Of a stretch of 64,000 bases of DNA, positions 45,344 through 54,581 are shown piece by piece (the first letter of the stretch is position 1; each line of letters begins with the position of its first letter). Position numbers and translations under genes: made by a program. The DNA is from JBBECJ01 sp963763325 (GTDB lineage Bacteria > Chloroflexota > Chloroflexia > Thermomicrobiales > CFX8), in the NCBI GenBank assembly GCA_963763325.1, contig CAVXOL010000018.1:347192-411191 (forward strand). The letters are read 5' to 3'. Below the pieces are notes generated by a model. That model was not told where the DNA came from. It made no database searches and saw only the letters and a program-made list of their open reading frames with translations.

Positions 45344-46543
45344 ATGCGTGAGGTCGTAATTGTTGACGCGGTGCGAACGCCGATTGGGCGGTACGGTGGG
45401 GCGCTGAAGGATGTTCGTCCGGATGATCTGGCAGCGCTGGTGATTACGGCGTTGCTGAATCGGACGGGCATCGAGGCAGGCGCGATCGAGGATGTGATCC
45501 TGGGCTGCACGAATCAGGCTGGCGAGGACAACCGCAACGTGGCGCGGATGGCGTCGCTGCTGGCTGGGTTGCCGGTCGAGGTCGGCGGTCAGACGGTGAA
45601 CCGGCTCTGTGGTTCGGGGATGCAGGCAGTAGTGTCGGCGGCCCAGGCGATACGGGCCGGCGAGGGTGACGTTTTCATCGCTGGTGGAACTGAGAGCATG
45701 AGCCGAGCGCCATTCGTGATGGCAAAGCCGGAGGCGGCCTTCCCGCGCGGGCAGATCACGATGGAGGACACGACGATTGGTTGGCGTTTCGTCAACCCGA
45801 AGCTGGCGGCATTGCACCATCCGTACAGTATGGGCGAGACGGCTGAGAACGTGGCAGAGGCTTATGGAATCTCCCGTGAGGACCAGGACGCGTTTGCGCT
45901 GGAGAGCCAGCGACGGGCTGGGGTCGCGATGGAGAATGGCGCGTTCGATGCTGAGATCGTGCCGGTGACAATCCCCCAGCGGCGGGGCGATCCGGTCGTC
46001 GTCGCTCGCGACGAGCATCCACGGCCGGAGACGACGATCGAGGCGTTGGCGAAGCTGCGGGCTGCGTTCCGCGATGGCGGAACGGTGACGGCCGGCAATT
46101 CGTCGGGGATCAATGATGGCGCATCGGCGCTGCTGGTAATGGACGGCGAGACGGCAGGACGGCTCGGGTTGACACCGAAGGCGCGGATCGTGGCTGGCGC
46201 GATCGCGGGCGTCGACCCTGCGCAAATGGGGGTCGGGCCGATCCCGGCCAGTCGGAAAGCGCTCGAGCGTGCCGGGATAACCGCTGATGATCTGGATGCG
46301 GTCGAACTGAACGAGGCATTTGCTGCTCAGTCGCTGCCGTGCGTGCGCGAGCTGGGGCTGGATCCAGCGAAGGTGAATCCCAATGGCGGCGCAATCGCGC
46401 TCGGACACCCGATTGGCTGTTCGGGTGCGCGGATCCTGACGACGTTGGTGCATGGGCTCGAGCGCTCGGGTGGGCGATACGGACTGGCGACGATGTGCAT
46501 CGGCGTCGGACAGGGCATCGCAACGGTCGTCGAGCGGGTGTAG
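45344..46543 (+). CDS. Acetyl-CoA acetyltransferase (thiolase)
   Basis: A 399-residue thiolase II. The acyl-Cys is in RLCGSGMQAV, the His is in NPNGGAIALGHPIGCSGA and the second Cys is in CIGVGQG near the end. TESMSRAPFVM and GWRFVNPKLAALHHPYSMGE are typical of the beta-ketoadipyl/acetyl-CoA acyltransferase subgroup. It either cleaves 3-ketoacyl-CoA or condenses two acetyl-CoA. ATG 45344 follows AAGGGAGACGAGC. No other beta-oxidation gene is adjacent, so its pathway in this organism is open. Confidence 0.9.
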   Translation: MREVVIVDAVRTPIGRYGGALKDVRPDDLAALVITALLNRTGIEAGAIEDVILGCTNQAGEDNRNVARMASLLAGLPVEVGGQTVNRLCGSGMQAVVSAAQAIRAGEGDVFIAGGTESMSRAPFVMAKPEAAFPRGQITMEDTTIGWRFVNPKLAALHHPYSMGETAENVAEAYGISREDQDAFALESQRRAGVAMENGAFDAEIVPVTIPQRRGDPVVVARDEHPRPETTIEALAKLRAAFRDGGTVTAGNSSGINDGASALLVMDGETAGRLGLTPKARIVAGAIAGVDPAQMGVGPIPASRKALERAGITADDLDAVELNEAFAAQSLPCVRELGLDPAKVNPNGGAIALGHPIGCSGARILTTLVHGLERSGGRYGLATMCIGVGQGIATVVERV

Positions 46544-46556
46544 GCGGGGTTTAACC

Positions 46557-46650
46557 TCATCCCCAACCCCCTCTCCGGCGCGGAGAGGGGGGCTTTCCGT
46601 TGTCGTGGGTCAAGCGCCGTTTCCCGCACCGGAGAGGAGGTTGGGGTGAG
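46557..46650. repeat. Dispersed inverted-repeat element, copy 3
   Basis: Outer arms 46557-46578 and 46629-46650 (CTCATCCCCAACCCCCTCTC and its reverse complement, few mismatches) surround an inner hairpin CCCCCTCTCCG GCG CGGAGAGGGGG. It fills the space between the thiolase stop and the stop of the minus-strand ThDP enzyme, so it may also act as a terminator for both. Confidence 0.75.
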
Positions 46651-48255
46651 TCACCTCAGTGCGTGACTGTCGCCGGACTGCGTTCGGGGGCGACGATGGC
46701 GTTGATGCAGGTAGCGGTTGGCGTATGTCAGGGCGGCTTCGAGTGCGTCGCGCAGGGCGTCGGAGGTATCAACGAGCGCGCCGGTGCCGCCGTAGCCTTG
46801 GGCGGCGAGGTCGTAGCGGGCGGGGGTGAGGCCGGTCGAGTAAGTTCGATCGGGGCCGTAGCGTTCGACCTGCATGTGCCATTCGGCTGCCCAGCGGGCG
46901 TCGTTGCCGATGATGGCGGTGAAGGACAGGTTCTCGCGGGCGGCGGTTTCGAACTCGGAGAGGTGGTAGCCGGCGGAGCCGTCACCAAGGATCGCGTAGA
47001 CGCGGCCTGAACCAGCCGTGACAGCGGCGCCAATAGCCATCGGGATGCTGCCGCCGATCGCTCCGAGCTTGCCGTTCCAGAGCAGACGGTTGGGGAGATC
47101 GCGCAGGCCGTAGCGGACCCACTGACAGAATTCGCCACCGTCGAGGATGAGCGTGTCTTCGGGCCGAAGGACGGTACGCAGGGCTTCGCTGACGGCGAGG
47201 GGATGCATTCCAATGTCGGTAGCGGCTGGAGCGGGTGTCGGAGCCGGGATTGGCCAGAGTGCGGCCCAGTCGGCGGCAACTGATTCGTGACTCCGGTTGT
47301 GAACGATGTGGTCAGCCAGGTAGCGGACGGCACGGTGTGGGCTGGCACGAACGTGCAGATGGTCGAGGCGCTGAGGTGTCGGATCGCCTGGCGAGTCGAT
47401 CAGGAATACGTCGCGCGGGTTGCCGATCGTCGCCTCGGACAGGAACCCTGCCGAGAAGTCTGCCGGGCCAACCAGCAGCACACAGTCCGCCTCGGTGGCG
47501 CGGGCGAAGATCTCAGCGTACTTGAGATCGCTGAGTCCACGGGGGGATTCGGTGACGACAGCGCCAACTCGCAGCGCCTCGGTCAACGTCCGAAGCACCT
47601 TCCCGTCATCGCGATACGCGACCGACGGTCGGACGATCAACAACGGACGCTCGGCCCTGCTGAGGGCGACGGCCATCTCATCCAAACGGCGAGGAACGTC
47701 CTCATCAAATCGCCACGGCGACGGCTCAGGCAGGTTCGGCTTGTCACGATTCGCTGGCGCGGCCAGGACATCAGCCGGAAGCGACAAATGGGCCGGTCCA
47801 GGAATCACCGCCTGCGTCGACGTCCATGCTTCAGCGACACTGCGGATCGGATCGGCGGCTGAAAGCTCGAACGAGCCGTTGCAGACGGCTGAGGCGATAG
47901 TCTGCTGGTCGAGCGCCTGAAATGCGCCGAGCCCGCGTTGCGAGACCGGTGCGTCGCCGCTGATGAGCAGGACGGGTATCTCCATGCTCCGCGCGACTCC
48001 AATTCCCTGCAACGAGGCAAGGAAGCCCGGACCTGCCGAAACGAGGGCGACACTCATGCGACCGGACACCTCAGCAGCGGCAATTGCGGCGTAGACGGCG
48101 GCTGTCTCATGGCGCATGTGGACGAGCCGGACACCGGCTCGGCCGGCAGCGTCGATCAGCGGCAGGATCTGGTTACCAGAGACGGTGTAGATCGTCTCGA
48201 TGCCATGCCCCATCAGTTCCTGGACAACAACATCGGCGTTGGTGCGTTCCGGCAT
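46651..48255 (-). CDS. Thiamine-diphosphate-dependent enzyme (acetolactate-synthase/benzoylformate-decarboxylase family)
   Basis: ThDP enzyme of 534 residues from ATG 48255. The N-terminal PYR domain has GHGIETIYTVSGNQILPLID, then RHETAAVYAAIAAAEVSGRM with the conserved catalytic Glu. The middle domain has DCVLLVGPADFSAG. The C-terminal PP domain has GAIGGSIPMAIGAA and the metal-binding GDGS...N text (LGDGSAGYHLSEFETAAREN, then IGNDARWAAE). A longer upstream start has no ribosome site. The broad family includes acetolactate synthase, benzoylformate and oxalyl-CoA decarboxylases. The substrate cannot be given; there is no ilvN regulatory subunit nearby. Confidence 0.85.
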   Translation of the reverse strand: MPERTNADVVVQELMGHGIETIYTVSGNQILPLIDAAGRAGVRLVHMRHETAAVYAAIAAAEVSGRMSVALVSAGPGFLASLQGIGVARSMEIPVLLISGDAPVSQRGLGAFQALDQQTIASAVCNGSFELSAADPIRSVAEAWTSTQAVIPGPAHLSLPADVLAAPANRDKPNLPEPSPWRFDEDVPRRLDEMAVALSRAERPLLIVRPSVAYRDDGKVLRTLTEALRVGAVVTESPRGLSDLKYAEIFARATEADCVLLVGPADFSAGFLSEATIGNPRDVFLIDSPGDPTPQRLDHLHVRASPHRAVRYLADHIVHNRSHESVAADWAALWPIPAPTPAPAATDIGMHPLAVSEALRTVLRPEDTLILDGGEFCQWVRYGLRDLPNRLLWNGKLGAIGGSIPMAIGAAVTAGSGRVYAILGDGSAGYHLSEFETAARENLSFTAIIGNDARWAAEWHMQVERYGPDRTYSTGLTPARYDLAAQGYGGTGALVDTSDALRDALEAALTYANRYLHQRHRRPRTQSGDSHALR

Positions 48256-48415
48256 CGAGGAGTCCCTTCTCTCACGAGCGGCTGGGGGGCGAGAGTACGG
48301 GAAGTTGGGTGTCGTCGCAAGGGGGGGGGTGACGAGACGCACAATGTTGCCCAGACGCTGCTGGTCCTCTTTCAACCGTCGGCTCTGGGTCACTCGACGC
48401 GTCAGGCGTCACGCG

Positions 48416-48856
48416 TCACGCGTCATGAATCACGACTCCTGCCCAATCAGTTCGACGTTCGGTGAGCTCGACGACGTGGCCGTCGGGGTCGGAGAAGTAG
48501 ATGGCGTGGTTGCCATGGCCGAAGTCTAGCTCGGCGGTGATCTCGACGCCGTCCGCGATCAGGCGGTCGCGGGCGGTGGTGAGGGTGCCGTACGGGACGA
48601 GCAGGGCGAAGTGGACGTGGGCGCCACCTCGGCCGTTTGCGATGGCCGTCGCGGCGGTTTCAGGCGGCCAGAGACCGAGGAACGCGTGTGGGCCGATGGT
48701 GAGAAAGGTCGCCTCACGTCCGTCTTCGCTGGGATCCCAGCGGTTGGCGATCGGGAGTCCGACGATCTGATGATAGAAGTATTCGCTGCGGGCGAGGTCG
48801 GCGACCTCGAGCACCAACTCGAAGAGTCCGATTGTTCCGGTGGGGGTTGCGCTCAT
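48416..48856 (-). CDS. VOC-superfamily protein (glyoxalase/fosfomycin-resistance-like)
   Basis: A 146-residue single-chain VOC protein with paired beta-alpha-beta-beta-beta modules. FELVLEVADLARSEYFYHQI opens module one, and HVHFALLVPY and GNHAIYFSDPDGHVVELTE form module two, with H, H and E as likely metal ligands. FLGLWPPETA carries the conserved strand end. It could be a dioxygenase-like, glyoxalase-like or toxin-inactivating enzyme; the substrate is unknown. ATG 48856 follows AGGAGATG. It lies 161 bp from the ThDP gene on the same strand. Confidence 0.82.
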   Translation of the reverse strand: MSATPTGTIGLFELVLEVADLARSEYFYHQIVGLPIANRWDPSEDGREATFLTIGPHAFLGLWPPETAATAIANGRGGAHVHFALLVPYGTLTTARDRLIADGVEITAELDFGHGNHAIYFSDPDGHVVELTERRTDWAGVVIHDA

Positions 48857-49051
48857 CTACATCTCCTCGTCTTTCCTGGTCTCTGGTGCATTCGATCATC
48901 CCAGATGATGAGCAGCGAGACATCGGAGAAATCTCGTAGTGGGGCATGTACGACATTCTTCCGATGAATCGCCGGTGCGTACAGCCTAGGATGACGACCA
49001 TCAGCGAGCGGCATCGGCGCGAGCGTCTCGTGCAATGACTGGAGGGACCAG

Positions 49052-50866
49052 ATGGCAGCACCGGCAGCAACGGCGACCGGAACGATGGTGCGGGTTGGCA
49101 GGTTGGAGGAGATCGAGAGCCCGACGGTCGTGTCAGGCGGGCGGCATGGGATCGCGGTCTTCGTCAGTGAGGGGCGGCCATATGCGGTCGACAATCGCTG
49201 TCCGCACATGGGGTTTCCACTTCACAAGGGGAGCGTCCGTGACGGCATTCTGACCTGCCACTGGCACCACGCACGCTTCGATCTGGAGAGCGGCGGGACC
49301 TTCGATCCGTGGGCGGACGATGTGCGGACGTATCCCGTGATTGTTGAGGACGGCGTGGTGTTCGTCGATCCCGCGCCGCCTGTCGAGGATGCCCGGACGC
49401 GCTGGAAGGGCCGATTGCGAGACGGGCTGGAGCAGAACCTGAACCTGGTGATGGTCAAGTCGGTGCTGGCGCTGGTCGATAGTGGCGTCGAACCGGCTGA
49501 GGTGGTCGAAGTTGGCGGGACGTTCGGGGCGCGCTACCGGGAGGCGGGCTGGACATCGGGACTGACGATTCTGTCGGCGATGACGAACATGCTGCCGCAC
49601 CTGAACGACGAAGACCGGGTGCTGGCGCTCTACCACGGGCTGGTGCATGTTGCGCGTGACACCGTCAATCAGGCGCCGCACTTCCAGCTCGACGAACTAC
49701 CGACGCGGGACGTCGCGCCGGATCGGTTGAAGAGCTGGTTGCGGGGGTTCGTCGAGGTCCGGGACCGAGACGGTGCAGAACGGGCGCTACTGACAGCAAT
49801 CAAGGCTGGTGTCGAGCCAACGATGCTGGCAGATATGCTTCTGGCGGCGGCGACCGACCACCTGTTCCTTGATGGCGGACATACGCTGGACTTCATCAAC
49901 AAAGCCTGCGAGATGCTGGACCGGGTAGGCTGGGAGCGCGCTGAGGAAATCCTGCCGAGCGTCATTCCGGCGATCACGAACGCGACCCGGTCGGAGGAGC
50001 TCAACACGTGGAGGCATCCGGTAGACCTCGTCCGGCTGGTCGAGGAGAGCACCCTCGAAATAGAGGGCGCACTGGCCGGTCCGCGTGACGGAGGCTGGGC
50101 TGGCCGTGATCGGATGACAGAGGTTCTGCTCGGCGAGGACCCGTACGCGATTTCGGCGGCGATCCTCGAGGCGCTGCGCTCTGGCGCACCGCTGACGAGT
50201 GTGACGCAGACGCTGTCGTACGCGGCGGCAGTCCGGGTGGCGAAATTCCATACATCGAATGAGTTCAGCGACTGGATCACCGTTCTCCACACGTTCACAT
50301 ACGCGAACGCTCTGCACGCATCGATGAAGAGGTCTCCGTCGCCGGAACTGGCACGTGGGATCTTCCACGGAGCGATGCGGCTCTACCTGGACCGTTTCCT
50401 GAACATGCCGGCCGCTCGGTTGCCGGAGCATCGGCGAGTGGACGATGAGCCTACCGACGCGGGGATGCTGCTGGCACGGCTGCTGGAGCTGACCGACCAG
50501 GAGCAGCGGGTGAACGAGTCGGCGCTCGTCGTTCACCGCTACCTGAGCCTGGGACACGATCCAGATCCGCTGATTGCAACGCTTGGTCATATCCTGCTCC
50601 GTGAAGACGGCGAGTTTCACTCGTACCAGATGCTGGAAGCTGGTACGGCGCTATTCAACGAGCTGCGGGACGATGATCCGGCGGCGGCGAACCGGGTGCT
50701 GGTTGCTGTTGCGCGGTACCTGGCCGCACACGCGCCGACCTCTCGGGCGATGCTGCAGACGGCGAAGACGGCCATCCGACTGCATCGTGGCGAGGCGATT
50801 TACGAGGCGCCAGCCAGCGCGGACGACACCGATGACGCCGAAGAGCTGACAGCGGCAGACGACTGA
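49052..50866 (+). CDS. Rieske [2Fe-2S] protein with long helical C-terminal domain
   Basis: The N-terminal 110 residues are a Rieske ferredoxin domain. Cluster ligands are C50-x-H52 in CPHMG and C69-x2-H72 in CHWH, and GILTCHWHHARFDLESG gives the standard strand text. The remaining 490 residues are almost all helix, with repeated His/Asp patterns such as LYHGLVHVARDT, DHLFLDGGHTLDFI and VLHTFTYANALH. These look like metal- or substrate-binding helices and somewhat like questin-oxidase-type domains. It may be an oxygenase or oxidoreductase fed by its own ferredoxin domain, as inference. Overall 604 residues. It starts a transcription unit that faces away from the VOC gene. Confidence 0.8.
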   Translation: MAAPAATATGTMVRVGRLEEIESPTVVSGGRHGIAVFVSEGRPYAVDNRCPHMGFPLHKGSVRDGILTCHWHHARFDLESGGTFDPWADDVRTYPVIVEDGVVFVDPAPPVEDARTRWKGRLRDGLEQNLNLVMVKSVLALVDSGVEPAEVVEVGGTFGARYREAGWTSGLTILSAMTNMLPHLNDEDRVLALYHGLVHVARDTVNQAPHFQLDELPTRDVAPDRLKSWLRGFVEVRDRDGAERALLTAIKAGVEPTMLADMLLAAATDHLFLDGGHTLDFINKACEMLDRVGWERAEEILPSVIPAITNATRSEELNTWRHPVDLVRLVEESTLEIEGALAGPRDGGWAGRDRMTEVLLGEDPYAISAAILEALRSGAPLTSVTQTLSYAAAVRVAKFHTSNEFSDWITVLHTFTYANALHASMKRSPSPELARGIFHGAMRLYLDRFLNMPAARLPEHRRVDDEPTDAGMLLARLLELTDQEQRVNESALVVHRYLSLGHDPDPLIATLGHILLREDGEFHSYQMLEAGTALFNELRDDDPAAANRVLVAVARYLAAHAPTSRAMLQTAKTAIRLHRGEAIYEAPASADDTDDAEELTAADD

Positions 50867-50912
50867 CGTTCGACTCGGTCTAGCGCACTATTCAATTGGC
50901 TGCGTCGACCGG

Positions 50913-50965
50913 CCCCCTGTCGTCCTCCGTCCACAGGGCACCCGGCAGCGAAGGACGACAGGGGG
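50913..50965. repeat. 14-bp inverted repeat upstream of the ABC system
   Basis: CCCCCTGTCGTCCT (50913-50926) and AGGACGACAGGGGG (50952-50965) are exact complements around a 25-nt loop. It lies 47 bp after the Rieske gene stop and about 260 bp before the first permease. It could be a terminator or repeat copy. The rest of 50.87-51.23 kb holds nothing recognised. Confidence 0.55.
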
Positions 50966-51227
50966 ACTCCGGCTCTCCTCGCCAACGATCAGCCATACAG
51001 GATCACCGTCGTGGGCCATGGACGGATTCTGAAACGTTCGGTTCTGTCGGGTTTCGCGAAGTACTTGTGGACAGGTCGGCGTTGCGACCGTTGGCCGCGT
51101 TCTGTGCGTATCTTCTGGTAGCATGGCACGCGTACGCGCAGCACGATGGACCGCAGGGGGATGCGACGTGGGGCAGCCGTGGGTGGCTGACGGCTGGTCG
51201 CTAATGGCTGATTGCTAAAGGGTTTTC

Positions 51228-54200
51228 ATGATTTCGGTGTTCGCCGCCGCCTGGCGCGTGATCCTCAAGCGCACCGGCGCTGACTGGCTGATTCTGGCAG
51301 CGGCGACGCTGATCATCCTGCTTTCGACAACACTCCTGGCTGCCGGGCCGATCTACGCCGGAGCGGTGACACTTTCCGGGCTGCACAGAACCTTGGCTGA
51401 CGCCGAGGTCATCGAGGCGGATGTCGAGATCTCGTCGCGAGTACGCCCTGCGGACTACCGTTCGATGAACGACAGGGTCGCGAGCGAAGCTGGGAACGCA
51501 TTCGCGCCGACCGGGGCGACGGTCGAACGGATGGGGCGGTCGGACTCGTTCGCTCTGCCAGGGCAAGCCGAGGGCGATGTAAGCGAGCTGGCTGTCTTCG
51601 GCTTCTTCGACAACCTCCAGAGCCATACAACGCTGGTCGATGGTACCTGGCCGGAGGGCCTCTCGACTGGGCCGGTCGCGGCCGTCGTGTCGGACTCGAC
51701 GGCGGAATTGCTGGAGTTGTCCGTCGGGCAGGAAGTCGAGCTGGAGAGCCGCCGCGAGTCGGACTTCGTCGTCCCGGCGCAGATCGTCGGCATATACACG
51801 ATCAACGATCCACTCGATCCATACTGGTTCCAGGAGGCGCTGGAGATTGGCGGGGTTGAGGTCGGGCAGTCATTCACGACCTACGGACCATTCGTTGTGT
51901 CGCCAGAGGATTTCTTCAGTCGGACGACGTACATCTCAGCTGATGTGTACTGGCGCATTTTCCCAGCCTTCCCGAATCTGACGGTTGCCGAAGTGGGGCC
52001 GTTTCGCGAGAACATGGACCGGCTTGAGGGCAGCCTGAACGTAGGTGTCAGCAGCGGGCAGCGCTTCACGGTTACGACCGACCTGAACAACATTCTGCGC
52101 GAGGCGGAGCGTTCGCTGCTGGTGACGCGGACTGGCGTGATGATCCTGACGGTTCAGCTGGCGGTGCTGGCGGGTTATGCACTGGTACTGACGGCAGGGC
52201 TGCTGATCGAGCAGCGGCGGGTCGAGACGGCGTTGTTGCGCTCGCGCGGGGCCAGCAACGGACAGATCGCGGCGATGGCGTTCATGGAGGGGTTACTGCT
52301 GGCGTTGCCGGCAGCGATTGCGGGTCCGTGGATCGCCGCCTTCTCGCTACGGCTGCTCAACGTGATTGGGCCATTGACGGCGATCGATCTTGAGCTCGAC
52401 CCACGGGTAACGACCGGCGCTTACCTGCTCTCGGCGATTTCGGCGGCAGCATGTGTGGTGGCGCTGGTCCTGCCGGCCTACCTGGCAGCGCGGTCATTCA
52501 TCGACGCGCGAGCATCTCGGGGGCGGCAGATGCTGAGCGGAGTAGCCCAGCGCGGCGGGATCGATCTGGCGCTGCTGGTTGTGGCGGCGATCGCCTACTG
52601 GCAGTTGCGGCGCTACGGCGCGCCGATCACGGAGACGGTTCAGGGGCGGCTCGGTCTCGACCCGTTCCTGGTGGCGGCGCCGGCGATCGGACTGCTGGCC
52701 GGGGCAGTTGTCGCGCTGCGGGTAATCCCGTTGCTGGCGCGGTTCATCGAACGCCTGGTGTCGAATGGCCGGTCAGCGGTCATGTCGCTCGGCGCGTGGC
52801 AGGTTGCACGGCGGCCATTGCGCTACACCCGTTCGGCGCTGCTGCTGATGCTGGCGCTGGCGATCGGGTTGTTCGCGGTGTCGTACACCCGGACGTGGAC
52901 CGATTCGCAGCGCGATCAGGCTGACTACCAGGTTGGCGCGGACATGCGGGTGACGCCGGACCGGCGAACCGGGAGGGCGATCCCGCAACACACGCTCGCA
53001 AATGCGTATCAGCAGGTCGAGGGTGTCCAGGAGCCGATGCCGGTCATTCGCAACTCGGCCGTCATCTCGCGGTCGGCGGGAACGGGGCGGGTCGTGGGTA
53101 TGGATGCTACAACGGCCGCAGAGGTGGTGATCTTCCGTTCCGACCTGGCCGACTCATCGCTGGATTCATTGATGGAAGAACTGGCGGCACGACGACCCAC
53201 GATTCCACTGGTAGAGATTCCGGGCGAGCCATTGAGACTCGCGCTCGACATCGAGTTGACGTTGTCAGCGTTACCGGAGGACGCTCCACCAGAAGCGAAC
53301 CAGGTGATATCGCCTTCAGCGTCGATCGTCGTTCAGGACGTCCGTGGGATGATCTACCGCCTACCAGCCGGCGAGCTTGAGCCGGATAGCGGCGTCCAGC
53401 GGCTGATCGTCGATCTGGCGTTCGAGATGGGCGATCAGGCTGCCACGCCCGAGTTCCCCATCAGTCTGGTGTCGGTGGAGACACGGATGCTGATTCCGGT
53501 CCAGGTGCCACGAGCTGGACGATTCGACCTGGTAGCGGTTCAGACGAGCGAGTCGCTGGATGGGGATGACTGGCAGCGAATTGAGCTGGAGCGGAACCCG
53601 GCCGGCTGGGAGTTCAGCAACTCGCAGGTGGGTGGTCTGGTCCAGGCGCCGACGGTCGCGCCACTGGAGCCACGACCTGATGGATCGATCGCGTTCGGCT
53701 TCGACACTGGCGCGGCGTTCGGCGCGAATGTGATCATCCCATTGACCTATTCGATCCAGCCGGTGGCCGAAGACGAACCAGACGCGGAAACTCCTCTGGC
53801 GGCGATCGTCAGCGATGCGTTCCTGGTCGCGACCGAGTCGCAGGTTGGTGACAGCCTCCAGGTGGAGATCGCCGGGGCACGGCGAACGTTGGAGATTGTC
53901 GGGCTGGTGAGCGCGTTCCCGACGGTCGATCCCGAAAGCGGACCGATGATCCTGATCGACCTGCCGACGTTTGCGGCGTTGCAGTACCAGACGACAGGAC
54001 GAATCGATTCAGCTGACGAATGGTGGATCGCAATCGACAACGACGACGCCGAGGCAATCTCCGGGACGCTTGGCGACGCACCGTACTCGAGCTGGAAGAT
54101 CGACGATCGCTTCTCGCGGGCCGAGCTGCTACGGACCGATCCAGTTGCGCTGGGGATCATCGGGGCGTTGTCGCTCGGGTTCGTCTCGGCGGCGCTGTTC

Positions 54201-54578
54201 GCGGTGATCGGGTTCGTCGTCAGCGCGGCGGTCTCGGCACACGAGCGGCTGACGGAGTTCTCGCTGTTGCGGGCGCTCGGTCTCTCTCCGCGCCAGCTAT
54301 CGGGCTGGCTATCGCTGGAAAACGGGCTGCTGGTGCTGATCAGCCTGATCGGCGGGACGGCGCTGGGGCTGCTGATGGCATGGATGGTGTTGCCATTCGT
54401 GACGCTGACGCAGGACGCATCGTCGGTCGTGCCGGGGATTATCGTCGCGATCCCGTGGGGAAGCATCCTGTTGCTTGAGGGGATCACGATCGGCGCGCTG
54501 GCGTTGGTTGTGCTGGCGCTGGCGATCCTGTTGCGTCGGGTTGGGCTGGGGACGGTCCTGCGGTTGGGGGAGGAGTAG
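51228..54578 (+). CDS. FtsX-type ABC transporter permease, large
   Basis: A 1116-residue inner-membrane permease with an N-terminal helix (WLILAAATLIILLSTTLLAA), a periplasmic domain to about residue 300, then four FtsX helices (VLAGYALVLTAGLLIEQRRV with the cytoplasmic ELALLRSRGASNGQIAAM-type loop). A second large periplasmic region (about 560-960) and a C-terminal FtsX block (LSLGFVSAALFAVIGFVVSA, FSLLRALGLSPRQLSGWLSL) complete it. This fits the DUF214/MacB-FtsX superfamily, long duplicated form. It would work with the ATPases downstream to move lipids, lipoproteins or drugs, or to transmit mechanical force. The start at ATG 51228 has AAAGGGTT upstream. The gap to the next permease is only 3 bp. 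Confidence 0.85.
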   Translation: MISVFAAAWRVILKRTGADWLILAAATLIILLSTTLLAAGPIYAGAVTLSGLHRTLADAEVIEADVEISSRVRPADYRSMNDRVASEAGNAFAPTGATVERMGRSDSFALPGQAEGDVSELAVFGFFDNLQSHTTLVDGTWPEGLSTGPVAAVVSDSTAELLELSVGQEVELESRRESDFVVPAQIVGIYTINDPLDPYWFQEALEIGGVEVGQSFTTYGPFVVSPEDFFSRTTYISADVYWRIFPAFPNLTVAEVGPFRENMDRLEGSLNVGVSSGQRFTVTTDLNNILREAERSLLVTRTGVMILTVQLAVLAGYALVLTAGLLIEQRRVETALLRSRGASNGQIAAMAFMEGLLLALPAAIAGPWIAAFSLRLLNVIGPLTAIDLELDPRVTTGAYLLSAISAAACVVALVLPAYLAARSFIDARASRGRQMLSGVAQRGGIDLALLVVAAIAYWQLRRYGAPITETVQGRLGLDPFLVAAPAIGLLAGAVVALRVIPLLARFIERLVSNGRSAVMSLGAWQVARRPLRYTRSALLLMLALAIGLFAVSYTRTWTDSQRDQADYQVGADMRVTPDRRTGRAIPQHTLANAYQQVEGVQEPMPVIRNSAVISRSAGTGRVVGMDATTAAEVVIFRSDLADSSLDSLMEELAARRPTIPLVEIPGEPLRLALDIELTLSALPEDAPPEANQVISPSASIVVQDVRGMIYRLPAGELEPDSGVQRLIVDLAFEMGDQAATPEFPISLVSVETRMLIPVQVPRAGRFDLVAVQTSESLDGDDWQRIELERNPAGWEFSNSQVGGLVQAPTVAPLEPRPDGSIAFGFDTGAAFGANVIIPLTYSIQPVAEDEPDAETPLAAIVSDAFLVATESQVGDSLQVEIAGARRTLEIVGLVSAFPTVDPESGPMILIDLPTFAALQYQTTGRIDSADEWWIAIDNDDAEAISGTLGDAPYSSWKIDDRFSRAELLRTDPVALGIIGALSLGFVSAALFAVIGFVVSAAVSAHERLTEFSLLRALGLSPRQLSGWLSLENGLLVLISLIGGTALGLLMAWMVLPFVTLTQDASSVVPGIIVAIPWGSILLLEGITIGALALVVLALAILLRRVGLGTVLRLGEE

Positions 54579-54581
54579 CGG

